Source: Alphaproteobacteria bacterium
GTDB lineage: Bacteria > Pseudomonadota > Alphaproteobacteria > UBA7887
Direction: 5' to 3'
NCBI GenBank assembly: GCA_028289725.1
Contig: JANQOH010000447.1
Span: forward strand, 1 to 36,169
DNA length: 36,169 nt
Under the pieces are notes generated by a model, which saw only the letters and a list, made by a program, of their open reading frames with translations, was not told where the DNA came from and did no database searches. The position numbers and the translations under genes were made by a program. Below, in pieces: positions 23,387-31,099 of this stretch. Numbering within the stretch: position 1 is the first letter of the stretch; each line of letters begins with the position of its first letter.

Positions 23387-24778
23387 CTAACCGTAGAACA
23401 CTTTGGGGAGCCAGGTCGCCATTTCGGGAATGGCGGCAATGATGACCAGCATCAAGAGTTGCAACACGACGAACGGTGCGACGCCGCGATAGATGTCGGT
23501 TGTCTTGACGCTGTCGGGCGCCACGCCGCGCAAATAGAACAGCGCGAAACCGAACGGCGGCGTCAGATACGACGCCTGGATGTTGACGGCGATCATGATC
23601 GCGAACCAGACCGGACTGATCCCCTCATACATCAAAATCGCGGGCCCGACGATTGGCACCACGACGAAGACGATTTCAATGAAGTCGAGGAAGAAGCCGA
23701 GGACGAACATCAGCACCATGGTGAGCAACATGGCGCCGAAAACACCGCCCGGCAGATTTAGCAGGAACTCCGCAACGATTTCATCGCCCTCAAAACCGCG
23801 GAACACAAGGCTGAACAATTGCGCGCCAATCAGGATCACGAACACCATGGCCGAGACCTTGGCGGTCGAGCGCATGACGTCGATCAGATTTTCGCGCGTC
23901 AACTGCTTGCGGAACGCGGCGAGGACTAAGGCGCCCATGGCACCGACGCCAGCGGCTTCGGTCGGTGTCGCCAAACCAACCAAGATCGAGCCAAGGACCA
24001 GCACGATCAGCAACAGGGGAGGCAATAAGACCTTCAGCACGCGTCCTGTCATTTCGGCGGGTGGAATGGCCGCGCGCTCCTCCGCGGGAACCGAGGGCAT
24101 GCGTTCCGGGTAGATCGTCGCATAGATGAATTGCCAAAGAATGTAGAGCCCAACCAAGGCGAAACCCGGAATCAGCGCACCAACGAACAAATCAGCGACG
24201 CTGACCGGTTCGGGCGCGAAGTTCCCCGCCGCGAGTTGCGCTTGCTGATAGGCCGCTGAAATCTGGTCGCCAAGCAAGATCAGCACGATTGAAGGCGGAA
24301 TGATCTGGCCCAACGTGCCAGCGGCGCAAATCGATCCGCAGGAGATTGGCGCGGCGTATCCGCGCTTGAGCATGGTCGGGAGCGACAGCAGCCCCATTGT
24401 CACCACCGTCGCCCCGACAATACCTGTCGACGCGGCGAGCAAAGCACCGACAACGCTAACCGCAATGCCGAGGCCGCCGCGCACGCCACTCAAAACAAGC
24501 GCCATGGTGTCGAGCAGCGCCTCGGCGAGCTTCGAACGTTCGAGCATGACGCCCATGAACACGAACAACGGCACGGCGATCAGAAGATCGTTGGTCATGA
24601 TGCCGTAGATCCGGTTCGGCAGCGCCTGGACGAACACCATGTCGAAGACGCCGAACGACGCGCCCAGGAATGCAAAGAGCAACGCCACACCGGATAAGGT
24701 ATAGGCAACCGGAAAACCGAGTAGCAGCGCCCCACACAAAGTGAGGATCATCGCGATGATGTAGAGTTCGTAGGTCAC
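23387..24778 (-). CDS. dctM: TRAP transporter large permease subunit DctM
   Basis: The 463-residue protein is nearly all transmembrane helices (about 12), with TRAP-M hallmarks including PLFVFMGVMLERS (about 68-80), IVGATVVTMGLLSLPTML and CAAGTLGQIIPPSIVLIL (about 150-167), and NIQASYLTPPFGFALFYL near the C-terminus. It is the ion-coupled membrane subunit that takes ligand from the periplasmic binding protein. dctQ lies 15 bases upstream. It is longer than many DctM proteins (about 425), with an extra charged loop near residue 225-240 (PERMPSVPAEERAA). It is transcribed towards the binding-protein genes, not with them. Confidence 0.94.
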   Translation of the reverse strand: MTYELYIIAMILTLCGALLLGFPVAYTLSGVALLFAFLGASFGVFDMVFVQALPNRIYGIMTNDLLIAVPLFVFMGVMLERSKLAEALLDTMALVLSGVRGGLGIAVSVVGALLAASTGIVGATVVTMGLLSLPTMLKRGYAAPISCGSICAAGTLGQIIPPSIVLILLGDQISAAYQQAQLAAGNFAPEPVSVADLFVGALIPGFALVGLYILWQFIYATIYPERMPSVPAEERAAIPPAEMTGRVLKVLLPPLLLIVLVLGSILVGLATPTEAAGVGAMGALVLAAFRKQLTRENLIDVMRSTAKVSAMVFVILIGAQLFSLVFRGFEGDEIVAEFLLNLPGGVFGAMLLTMVLMFVLGFFLDFIEIVFVVVPIVGPAILMYEGISPVWFAIMIAVNIQASYLTPPFGFALFYLRGVAPDSVKTTDIYRGVAPFVVLQLLMLVIIAAIPEMATWLPKVFYG

Positions 24779-24793
24779 GCCGCCCCTCCCCGG

Positions 24794-25336
24794 CTAAAGC
24801 GCGTGCTCGTGCTCTTCCGGCGGTTTGTGTTCGATACCGCGGAGGGTTGCGACGGAATGAATAATCAGCGAAATGCCCTGCAGAATCATCGTGCCCGCAA
24901 AGATCCAGATGCAGGTCTTGAGGATGTAGACAAAGTGCAGTCCGCGTTCCTCCAACGAACCTTCGAGCTGCTGCCAACTATTCAGCACATAGTCGAGCGA
25001 GAAATAGATGATGACCGCGCTGACCGGAATCAGGAACGCGATTGTCCCGAAGATATCGACCCACGCCTTCGCCCGTTCGCCCATCTTCAGATAGAAGACA
25101 TCGACCCGAACATGTTCGTTGTGGAGCAACGTATAGGCGGCGCAGAGCAGGAACACGAATGAGTGCATGAAGCGCACCGATTCCTGCATCCAAATGAAGC
25201 CGATGTTAAAGCCGTAGCGCAGCACGACGATGACCACCGTCACGACGACCATCACCAAAGTGAACCACGAAATCGCGCGGCCCAGCCGGTCGTTGAAGGC
25301 GTCAATGACGCGCGCCAACCCGAGCAGAAAAGTCAT
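24794..25336 (-). CDS. dctQ: TRAP transporter small permease subunit DctQ
   Basis: The 180-residue protein has four hydrophobic helices (about 18-42, 52-65, 87-108 and 134-155) and the DctQ-type segments WMQESVRFMHSFVFLL and NEHVRVDVFYLKMGERAKAW. It scaffolds DctM and helps recruit the binding protein. The C-terminal tail is charged and cytoplasmic (EHKPPEEHEHAL). The ATG at 25336 has only a weak ribosome-binding site, and a hairpin lies directly upstream. It heads the dctQ-dctM unit. Confidence 0.9.
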   Translation of the reverse strand: MTFLLGLARVIDAFNDRLGRAISWFTLVMVVVTVVIVVLRYGFNIGFIWMQESVRFMHSFVFLLCAAYTLLHNEHVRVDVFYLKMGERAKAWVDIFGTIAFLIPVSAVIIYFSLDYVLNSWQQLEGSLEERGLHFVYILKTCIWIFAGTMILQGISLIIHSVATLRGIEHKPPEEHEHAL

Positions 25337-25339
25337 TGC

Positions 25340-25375
25340 TTAAGGGCCATCCGCAGAATCCCCCGCATCCCTTAA
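25340..25375 (-). promoter_or_regulatory. Hairpin directly before the dctQ start codon
   Basis: TTAAGGG (25340-25346) and CCCTTAA (25369-25375) form a perfect 7-base stem 3 bases before the dctQ ATG. In the mRNA the 3' arm covers the place where a ribosome-binding site would be. It could limit translation or respond to a ligand or protein. The 22-base loop makes the fold only moderately stable. Confidence 0.35.
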
Positions 25376-25802
25376 CCACCACCGGCGTGCCCACCGGCTA
25401 TGTCCCCCTGAGCCCCGCCTCGCCTCAACCGTGCCATTATTCGGTCAGGTTGAAGTGAACGGCGCTCGCCGCCGAAGTTAGAGAATTCCCAAGCCAAGAC
25501 CAAGCGTTTCCCGCCGGGCACATCGAATTGCCGGCTCCAATACAAAAAAATTTCGCTCAAAGAACGATTTTTTTGTCGGGCGCCCACAGTCCACTTGGGC
25601 GCATAACTATTTGATATCACGTGATTTTTTGCTCCACTCACGCGACGATGTGAACAAGATTCTTTGACGTTGTGAAAAAGATCATCGGGCCTCGGTGAGA
25701 CCCTTCACAGCCCCGTGACCGCGGCCCTGGCATAACCGTTTCAGCAGACAGACACCAAGGCGGCACAGAGGACGCGCCGCCGACAGAACCGAAAGAGACG
25801 AG

Positions 25803-25895
25803 ATGTTTCACCAGGTCAACACCAGCAAAACCCGGCGCTCTGTATGCCGACGCAGGGTGCGCCCAAGCCGCAAGGAGGGCCTCGTAGAATTATAG
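25803..25895 (+). CDS. Possible small basic peptide (30 residues)
   Basis: The ATG at 25803 follows AAAGAG at 5 bases and opens a 30-codon frame ending in TAG at 25893-25895. The peptide is strongly basic (SKTRRSVCRRRVRPSRKEG in its middle). It lies in the structured gap upstream of the terminator-like hairpin, so a transcript could carry it. A frame this short occurs by chance and no homologue is known to me. It may be a leader peptide or nothing. Confidence 0.2.
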   Translation: MFHQVNTSKTRRSVCRRRVRPSRKEGLVEL

Positions 25896-26034
25896 GTTTC
25901 GCCGGCGAATCCGCCGGACACGGAACTTCGTTGGGGCCGAACGGACTCCCCGCTCGCGCGGTCACTAACGAAGTCGATGCGATCTCCGGTCCGCAGCATC
26001 CCCAGCACCTGCACACCGCGAGCCGGGATCGTCC

Positions 26035-26074
26035 GCCGCCCCTCCGTCTTCCCAGCGGGGGGGCGGCACGTTTT
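26035..26074 (+). terminator. Terminator-like hairpin on the plus strand
   Basis: Bases 26035-26045 pair with 26057-26067 (11 base pairs, one a G-U wobble) around an 11-base loop. The stem is almost pure G/C and is followed by ACG and four T residues. On the other strand the following bases have no T-run, so it fits a plus-strand transcript ending here. No recognised gene lies upstream on that strand within the gap. Confidence 0.5.
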
Positions 26075-26115
26075 CTCAAAAGCAGATTTCTGCTCAATTT
26101 CAGCGCAATGGATAG

Positions 26116-26144
26116 TTTTCACGCCTCAGACGTTTAGGTATAGT
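26116..26144 (+). promoter_or_regulatory. Sigma-70-type promoter for the tetR gene
   Basis: TTTTCA (26116-26121) and TATAGT (26139-26144) are 17 bases apart and 31 bases before the tetR ATG. The -10 matches the consensus at five of six positions and the -35 at four of six. It follows the terminator-like hairpin by about 40 bases, as expected for a new transcription unit. Confidence 0.5.
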
Positions 26145-26175
26145 CGCGGCTTCGGACAGCCATGAGCAGAGGCCT

Positions 26176-26895
26176 ATGAGCCAAAGCGTCGACGCCGCCC
26201 TCAAGACTTTATGCAGCGATCCCACCTGTTGTCGGGAGCGCCTTCTCCACACCGCCGGAATTATTTACGCGGAACGCGGCTATGACGCGGCCTCGACGCG
26301 CGAGCTGACCAAGGCCGCCGGGGTCAATCTGGCAGCAATTGCCTATTATTTCGGCGGCAAAGATGGACTGCAGGCCGCCGTTATTGATCACGTGGTGGAA
26401 GAATGCCGCGAGCGCACCTGGGCGGTTTTTGAGCATTTGGACCGATCGATCGACGAAGCCCACGGTGACAAGGAGGCGCTGGCCACCGCTACGGCTTTGT
26501 TCGCCGAATCATTTCTCCGCGCCGCGCTGCCCGTGAACCGGGAAACCTGGTGGGTGACGATTCTGACGCGGGCCATGGGCAGTTTGCCCGAGCCAGAGGC
26601 GCCGCTGTATGAAACGGTCTTCTTGCCCGCACACAAAATACTGCGCCGCTTGGTGACCGCGGCGACTGGTGAGACCGACCCTGATCGCCAGGGAATCGTC
26701 ACCGAAGCGCTGGTCGGTGATTTCCTGACCTTTTGCAAGAACTATTCGGTCGTTCTTCGAAGCCTCGGGTGGGACGACTTCAGCGATCCCCATATCGACC
26801 AAATTGTCGCGGTTGTCGCCCGTCGGATGCAGGCGCGTCTCGGCCTGCCGCAGATACCGCTCGCAGAGCGGTCGGCGAAGCTCGCCGCCGAATAG
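26176..26895 (+). CDS. TetR-family transcriptional regulator (CerR/YbiH-like C-terminal domain)
   Basis: The 239-residue protein has an N-terminal TetR helix-turn-helix (about 20-66: LLHTAGIIYAERGYDAAS, TRELTKAAGVNLAAIAYYFGGKDGL). The C-terminal ligand domain resembles the DUF1956/CerR group (FLRAALPVNRETWWVTILTR). AGAGG lies 4 bases before the ATG at 26176; an earlier ATG at 26162 stops after five codons. Unusual cysteines precede the HTH (LCSDPTCCRE, Cys13, Cys18 and Cys19). It probably represses itself and a neighbour such as dctQM, from which it is divergent across the long gap. The effector is unknown. Confidence 0.9.
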   Translation: MSQSVDAALKTLCSDPTCCRERLLHTAGIIYAERGYDAASTRELTKAAGVNLAAIAYYFGGKDGLQAAVIDHVVEECRERTWAVFEHLDRSIDEAHGDKEALATATALFAESFLRAALPVNRETWWVTILTRAMGSLPEPEAPLYETVFLPAHKILRRLVTAATGETDPDRQGIVTEALVGDFLTFCKNYSVVLRSLGWDDFSDPHIDQIVAVVARRMQARLGLPQIPLAERSAKLAAE

Positions 26896-26903
26896 AGATT
26901 CGC

Positions 26904-27125
26904 GTGGCCGATCGCCCGCGCCATCACAAACCATTGCCAAAAAGATTCGGCGTCGCCATGACGACCGAAGCTTATGCCAATCTACGGGAACTCGCGGACG
27001 AAAGTTGCCTAGGCAACAACTACGTGCTCACTGTGCTTCTGGAAAACATGGACACGATCATCGACCGCGACGCGTTTCGACGCGCGGTCGAGGACCTCAT
27101 CGAAACGCACCGCAAACCCGACTGA
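26904..27125 (+). CDS. Small ribbon-helix-helix-like protein downstream of tetR
   Basis: A 73-codon frame starts at a GTG at 26904, 8 bases after the tetR stop; an ATG at 26958 gives 55 residues and is an alternative. The sequence RFGVAMTTEAYANLRELA, then NNYVLTVLLENMD, has the short strand, two-helix rhythm of ribbon-helix-helix or related small DNA-binding proteins, and the remainder is an acidic helix. A longer open frame reaching upstream to 26733 lies inside tetR and is a shadow. Tight spacing suggests co-expression with tetR. The fold is my reading of the pattern; the function is not known. It converges on parC with an 8-base gap. Confidence 0.6.
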   Translation: MADRPRHHKPLPKRFGVAMTTEAYANLRELADESCLGNNYVLTVLLENMDTIIDRDAFRRAVEDLIETHRKPD

Positions 27126-27133
27126 AACTCCTC

Positions 27134-29362
27134 CTATAGAAAGCGATTCTGTTTAGAGAAGCCTTTCGGGGCAAGCCGTCCAGCGTTTCCGCGCTTGCCG
27201 ACCCAATCCTCCAACTCGTCGCGCGTAAAGGTGCGAACACGCGACCCCTGTCGACAACTGACTCCGTCCTCAATCGCGAAAACGCGGGCGTCAGAGAGCC
27301 CGCCATCTTTGTATTTTTGGAGCATGACGCCGCGGCCCCGGGTCATCACCGGTAATTCGTCGGCGTTGAACACAAGCAATTTGTGATTGTCGCCGACCAC
27401 CGCGACGCGGTCGCCTTCACCGGGGACACACACCACGGCTTCGACGCCGGCGGCGACATTCAGGACCTGCTTGCCGCCGCGTTTTTGGGCCGTGACTTCG
27501 TCGGTATCCACCAAGAAACCGCGCCCGTCCGTCGCCGCGACCAACAATCTTTGTTTCGGTCGGTAGACCATCAGCGCGACCAAATCGTGTTCATTGCCGA
27601 GCTCGATCATCAGGCGCAAGGGTTCGCCGAAGCCGCGTCCCCCCGGCAAACGATCGCAGGTGATCGTGTAGAAACGGCCATTGGTCGCGAACACCAAAAG
27701 CTTGTCCGTCGATTGGGCGTGAAGCCGCCAGCGGAGGCGGTCCCCCTCTTTGAATTTAACCTCCGCGTCATCCGCAAGGTGGCCGCGTGCCGCGCGAATC
27801 CAGCCTTTTTCGGAACAAATCACGGTGACCGGCTCGCGCTCCACCATCGCTTCGAGCGGCACGATCTCGGCCGTGGGCGCCTCGCCAATTTCGGTGCGCC
27901 GCGCACCAAGTTCGGTCTCTTTGCCGAAGCGGGTACGGACGTCCCTAATCTCCTCCGAAATCCGCTGCCACTGAGCCTTCTCGTTCTTCAACAGCGCCTT
28001 GAGGGTTTTCCGCTCATCGGTCAGATCCGACAGTTCGCTGTGAATCTCGATTTCCTCGAGTTTGCGCAGATTGCGCAGCCGCATGTTGAGGATCGCTTCG
28101 GCCTGAACATCGGTCAGGTCCCAGCGCTTCATCATCACGGATTTCGGTTCATCCTCCTCGCGGATGATCCGGATCACCTCATCAATGTTGAGGTACGCGA
28201 CCAAATATCCGTTGAGAATCTCGAGCCTGCGCTCGATCTGATCGAGCCGATATTTGCTGCGGCGTAGCAGCACCTCGCGGCGATGGTCGAGGAACGCCTG
28301 CAACGCATCGCGCAACGACATCACGCGCGGCGTATTGTCCGCGTCGAGGACATTCAAATTCAACGGCACCCGAACTTCGAACTCGGACACGCGAAACAGC
28401 GACTCCATTAGAGCTTCGGCTTTAACGCTCCGCGAACGCGGCACCAAAACAATGCGAATATCTTCGGCCGATTCATCGACGATATCGGCGAGCCACGGGA
28501 CCTTCTTCGCCGCCATCAAATCCGCGACTTTTTCGATCAAGCGTGCTTTCGGGACTTGATACGGCAGCTCGGTGACCACGATCTGATACTGGCCGTGGCC
28601 GATCTTCTCGACTTGCCATTTTGCCCTAACCCGAAAGGCGCCACGGCCGGTCCGGTAGGCCTCGATCACGGCTTCCCGGGACTCGACCAAGATGCCGCCG
28701 GTCGGCAGGTCCGGCCCGGGCACCATCTCGACCAGCGTCTCAATCCGCGCATTCGGCTTCTTGATCAAGTGCAACGCGGCGTCGCACAGCTCATGCGCAT
28801 TGTGCGGCGGAATTGACGTCGCCATACCAACCGCGATGCCGCTTGCGCCGTTAGCAAGCAAATTCGGAAACGCCGCCGGCAGCACGACCGGCTCGGATTC
28901 TTCACCATCGTACGTGTCGCGGAAATCGACCGTGTCTTGGTCGATCCCTTCCAACAAGGCCTCAGCCACCTCGGTCAACCGCGCTTCTGTGTAGCGCATG
29001 GCCGCCGCGCCGTCGCCGTCGACATTGCCGAAATTGCCTTGGCCATCGACGAGCGGATAGCGCACAGCGAAATCCTGTGCGAGCCGGACCATGGCGTCGT
29101 AGACAGCCGCTTCACCGTGCGGGTGATATTTGCCGATGACGTCCCCGACCACGCGCGCGCATTTCTTGAAACCGGATCGCGGGTCTAGCCGGAGTTGGCG
29201 CATGGCGTACAGAAGGCGCCGGTGAACCGGTTTCAAGCCGTCGCGCACGTCCGGCAGCGACCGCGCCATGATGGTCGACAAGGCATAGGACAGGTATCGC
29301 TCGCTTAAGCTTTCGGCGAGCGGAACCGGGATGATTTCAGCGGCGTCTGATTTTCGTGACAT
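27134..29362 (-). CDS. parC: DNA topoisomerase IV subunit A
   Basis: The 742-residue protein has the type IIA breakage-reunion domain and C-terminal beta-pinwheel blades. The active-site tyrosine is Tyr124 in AAMRYTEARL. GKYHPHGEAAVYDAMV (78-92) is the quinolone-determining helix, where the residue equivalent to E. coli Ser80 is Ala85 and the equivalent of Glu84 is Asp89. YSLSTIMARSLPDVRDGLKPVHRR-type start residues (24-49) are canonical. With ParE it unlinks daughter chromosomes. Length and N-terminus match ParC rather than GyrA (about 870), and the C-terminal domain lacks an evident GyrA box. The gene lies 28 bases downstream of recO. Confidence 0.94.
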   Translation of the reverse strand: MSRKSDAAEIIPVPLAESLSERYLSYALSTIMARSLPDVRDGLKPVHRRLLYAMRQLRLDPRSGFKKCARVVGDVIGKYHPHGEAAVYDAMVRLAQDFAVRYPLVDGQGNFGNVDGDGAAAMRYTEARLTEVAEALLEGIDQDTVDFRDTYDGEESEPVVLPAAFPNLLANGASGIAVGMATSIPPHNAHELCDAALHLIKKPNARIETLVEMVPGPDLPTGGILVESREAVIEAYRTGRGAFRVRAKWQVEKIGHGQYQIVVTELPYQVPKARLIEKVADLMAAKKVPWLADIVDESAEDIRIVLVPRSRSVKAEALMESLFRVSEFEVRVPLNLNVLDADNTPRVMSLRDALQAFLDHRREVLLRRSKYRLDQIERRLEILNGYLVAYLNIDEVIRIIREEDEPKSVMMKRWDLTDVQAEAILNMRLRNLRKLEEIEIHSELSDLTDERKTLKALLKNEKAQWQRISEEIRDVRTRFGKETELGARRTEIGEAPTAEIVPLEAMVEREPVTVICSEKGWIRAARGHLADDAEVKFKEGDRLRWRLHAQSTDKLLVFATNGRFYTITCDRLPGGRGFGEPLRLMIELGNEHDLVALMVYRPKQRLLVAATDGRGFLVDTDEVTAQKRGGKQVLNVAAGVEAVVCVPGEGDRVAVVGDNHKLLVFNADELPVMTRGRGVMLQKYKDGGLSDARVFAIEDGVSCRQGSRVRTFTRDELEDWVGKRGNAGRLAPKGFSKQNRFL

Positions 29363-29390
29363 TTCGTTTAATTAGCATAGCTATTTCGCG

Positions 29391-30140
29391 TCAACCACCA
29401 GATATGGGGGTGCCGTTGGCAAATTTGGCGACCAGCCGATCGCGTGCCGCCGGCAACTCTCGATCGTCACGATGAACGCCATGCCGGGCTAGAAAATGAC
29501 CCGTCAACTTAAGGCCGTCGAAAATCGCGGCCCGATCCACATCGCCGCTGGCAATCAAGAAACTCGGCAAACGAAGCAGTTTGTCTCGGTATGGCTCGCC
29601 CGCCGATGCAGACACCGCGCGCCCCGTTTTCGGCGACACCCAACAGAGATTGTCGGTATGCCCCGTCACCGCGCACACGCTCAAGTCCAAACCAAATCCC
29701 AATTCACGCAACACGCCGATTTCCCAAGCCACGTAGGCAGCCCCCCAATCGGTGGCGAGTCGGTCTGGCTCGGCGAGCGTGTCCAGAAACGCGACCAAGC
29801 CGTGAAAGATGGCGGCGTGCGGTTCGCGCTCGAGCAGCACCGCATCGACGACCGCGCAGGCCGAACTCAACGCCGCCAACCGGCTCGCATCATCAAACAC
29901 CGCCGCCGCACGCGCCCGGACAAGCTCAGCGGTGAAGGTTCCGAGTTGTGTGGCGAGCCGGGCACGCCAGCGGCACATCAATTCATTGCCCGGCTGATAG
30001 AGCCCGCGCACTTTGCGCGACGCGCCGCCGGGCACCAAACCCGCGTGCCGGCCGTGCGTCTCCGTCATGACGTGCAGGAGCACGGCGCTCTCACCATGCC
30101 GCTTTACGGATAGGACGATCGCGCTATCGCGCCATTCCAT
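29391..30140 (-). CDS. recO: DNA repair protein RecO
   Basis: The 249-residue protein begins with the RecO OB-fold pattern (MEWRDSAIVLSVKRHGESAVLLHV, read in two parts) and GGASRKVRGLYQPGNEL (38-54). The later CAVTG and WVSPKTGRAVSASAG match the helical C-terminal half. RecO helps RecR load RecA on SSB-coated single strands in the RecFOR pathway. It follows era by 20 bases, the standard alphaproteobacterial order. Length is normal. Confidence 0.93.
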   Translation of the reverse strand: MEWRDSAIVLSVKRHGESAVLLHVMTETHGRHAGLVPGGASRKVRGLYQPGNELMCRWRARLATQLGTFTAELVRARAAAVFDDASRLAALSSACAVVDAVLLEREPHAAIFHGLVAFLDTLAEPDRLATDWGAAYVAWEIGVLRELGFGLDLSVCAVTGHTDNLCWVSPKTGRAVSASAGEPYRDKLLRLPSFLIASGDVDRAAIFDGLKLTGHFLARHGVHRDDRELPAARDRLVAKFANGTPISGG

Positions 30141-30160
30141 CGACCAACCATTTCACCGGA

Positions 30161-31099
30161 TCAAACGTTGTAATCGAGGCCCAGATCACGGTAGCGCTCC
30201 GGGTCATCCTGCCAACCCTCGCGCACTTTGACGTGCAGGAAAAGATGCACGCGCCGGTCGAGCAAGGCCTCCAATTCGGTTCGGGCGGCACTGCCGATTG
30301 CTTTGATCCGCCGCCCGGCCTTGCCGAGGACGATCATTTTCTGGCTGTCGCGCCGGACATACACGATTTGGTCGATCCGCACGCTGCCGTCGTCCCGTTC
30401 CGTCCACGCTTCGGTTTCCACGGCGGCGGCGTAGGGTAGTTCCTGCGATAGCTGAAGAAACACCTTCTCCCGCGTGATCTCCGCCGCAAGGAGACGCAAT
30501 GGCATGTCGGCGCTCTGATCCTCGGGATACAACCATGGCCCTTCCGGCATGCAATCCACCAGGAAGGCGCGTAAAGCATCCACACCATCGCCGCTCAGCG
30601 CTGAAATCATGAACGTGTCGGAGAACAGATCTTTGCCATTTTCGAGCGTCTCTTTCGCGCACTGCGCGGTCAAGCCGAGCAAGGAGTCGCGTTTAACCAG
30701 GTCTATCTTATTGAGCGCCAAAACCGCTTGCCGATTGTCGTGCCGAAGGCGATCGATGATCAGCTGCGTGTCTTTGTCGATGCCGCGCCGCGCGTCCACC
30801 AGGACGACCACGCGATCCGCATCCTGTGCTCCGCCCCATGCCGCCGACACCATTGCGCGCTCCAACCGCTTCTTTGGCGCGAATACGCCGGGTGTATCGA
30901 TAAACACGATTTGCGCCGCCTCAGCCATCGCGATGCCGAGAACGCGGGAGCGTGTGGTCTGTACCTTTGGTGAGACGATCGATACCTTGGATCCCACCAT
31001 ACGGTTGAGCAGTGTCGATTTGCCGGCGTTCGGCGCGCCGAGAAGCGCCACGAATCCACAGCGCCTCGCGGCGCCGTCTTGGCTTTGCCGCTCACTCAT
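30161..31099 (-). CDS. era: GTPase Era
   Basis: The 312-residue protein has a Ras-like GTPase domain: G1 GAPNAGKST (21-29, Lys27), G3 DTPGVF, and G4 NKIDLV. A C-terminal KH RNA-binding domain follows, with KMIVLGKAGRRIKAIGSAAR as its GxxG segment and a final VREGWQDDP. Era binds 16S rRNA during 30S assembly. Its ATG overlaps the rnc stop by 8 bases, so the two are translationally coupled. An N-terminal extension of about 10 residues (SERQSQDGAA) is ordinary for this class. Confidence 0.96.
   Translation of the reverse strand: MSERQSQDGAARRCGFVALLGAPNAGKSTLLNRMVGSKVSIVSPKVQTTRSRVLGIAMAEAAQIVFIDTPGVFAPKKRLERAMVSAAWGGAQDADRVVVLVDARRGIDKDTQLIIDRLRHDNRQAVLALNKIDLVKRDSLLGLTAQCAKETLENGKDLFSDTFMISALSGDGVDALRAFLVDCMPEGPWLYPEDQSADMPLRLLAAEITREKVFLQLSQELPYAAAVETEAWTERDDGSVRIDQIVYVRRDSQKMIVLGKAGRRIKAIGSAARTELEALLDRRVHLFLHVKVREGWQDDPERYRDLGLDYNV

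Larger units (their letters stand above)
25337..26175. other. 839-base gap between dctQ and tetR, with many inverted repeats
   Basis: No gene can be supported here with confidence. Several open frames of 89-104 codons exist on both strands, but they overlap each other, start at GTG and/or lack ribosome-binding sites, and show no recognisable family. The gap holds AT-rich sequence around 25545-25630, palindromes (ATCACGTGAT at 25616-25625 and TTCGCCGGCGAA at 25898-25909), and several stem-loops including an 8-base stem 25925-25932/25967-25974. A hairpin followed by T residues lies at 26035-26074 on the plus strand, and the tetR promoter is at the right end. It may contain an untranslated leader, a structured RNA or both. 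Confidence 0.6.

Noticed and set aside
25561..25630. AT-rich tract as a possible origin or attachment site
   Set aside because: There are no repeated DnaA-box-like sequences, no direct repeats flanking it and no integrase or tRNA nearby.
25891..25980. Possible 6S RNA, tmRNA, SRP RNA or RNase P RNA
   Set aside because: I searched by eye for the conserved segments of these RNAs (for example the RNase P and SRP core motifs and a tmRNA tag frame) and found none, so I left it as an unnamed structured region.
27383..28267. 294-codon open frame on the plus strand
   Set aside because: It is antisense to parC, whose full-length protein is canonical, and it has no recognisable domain.
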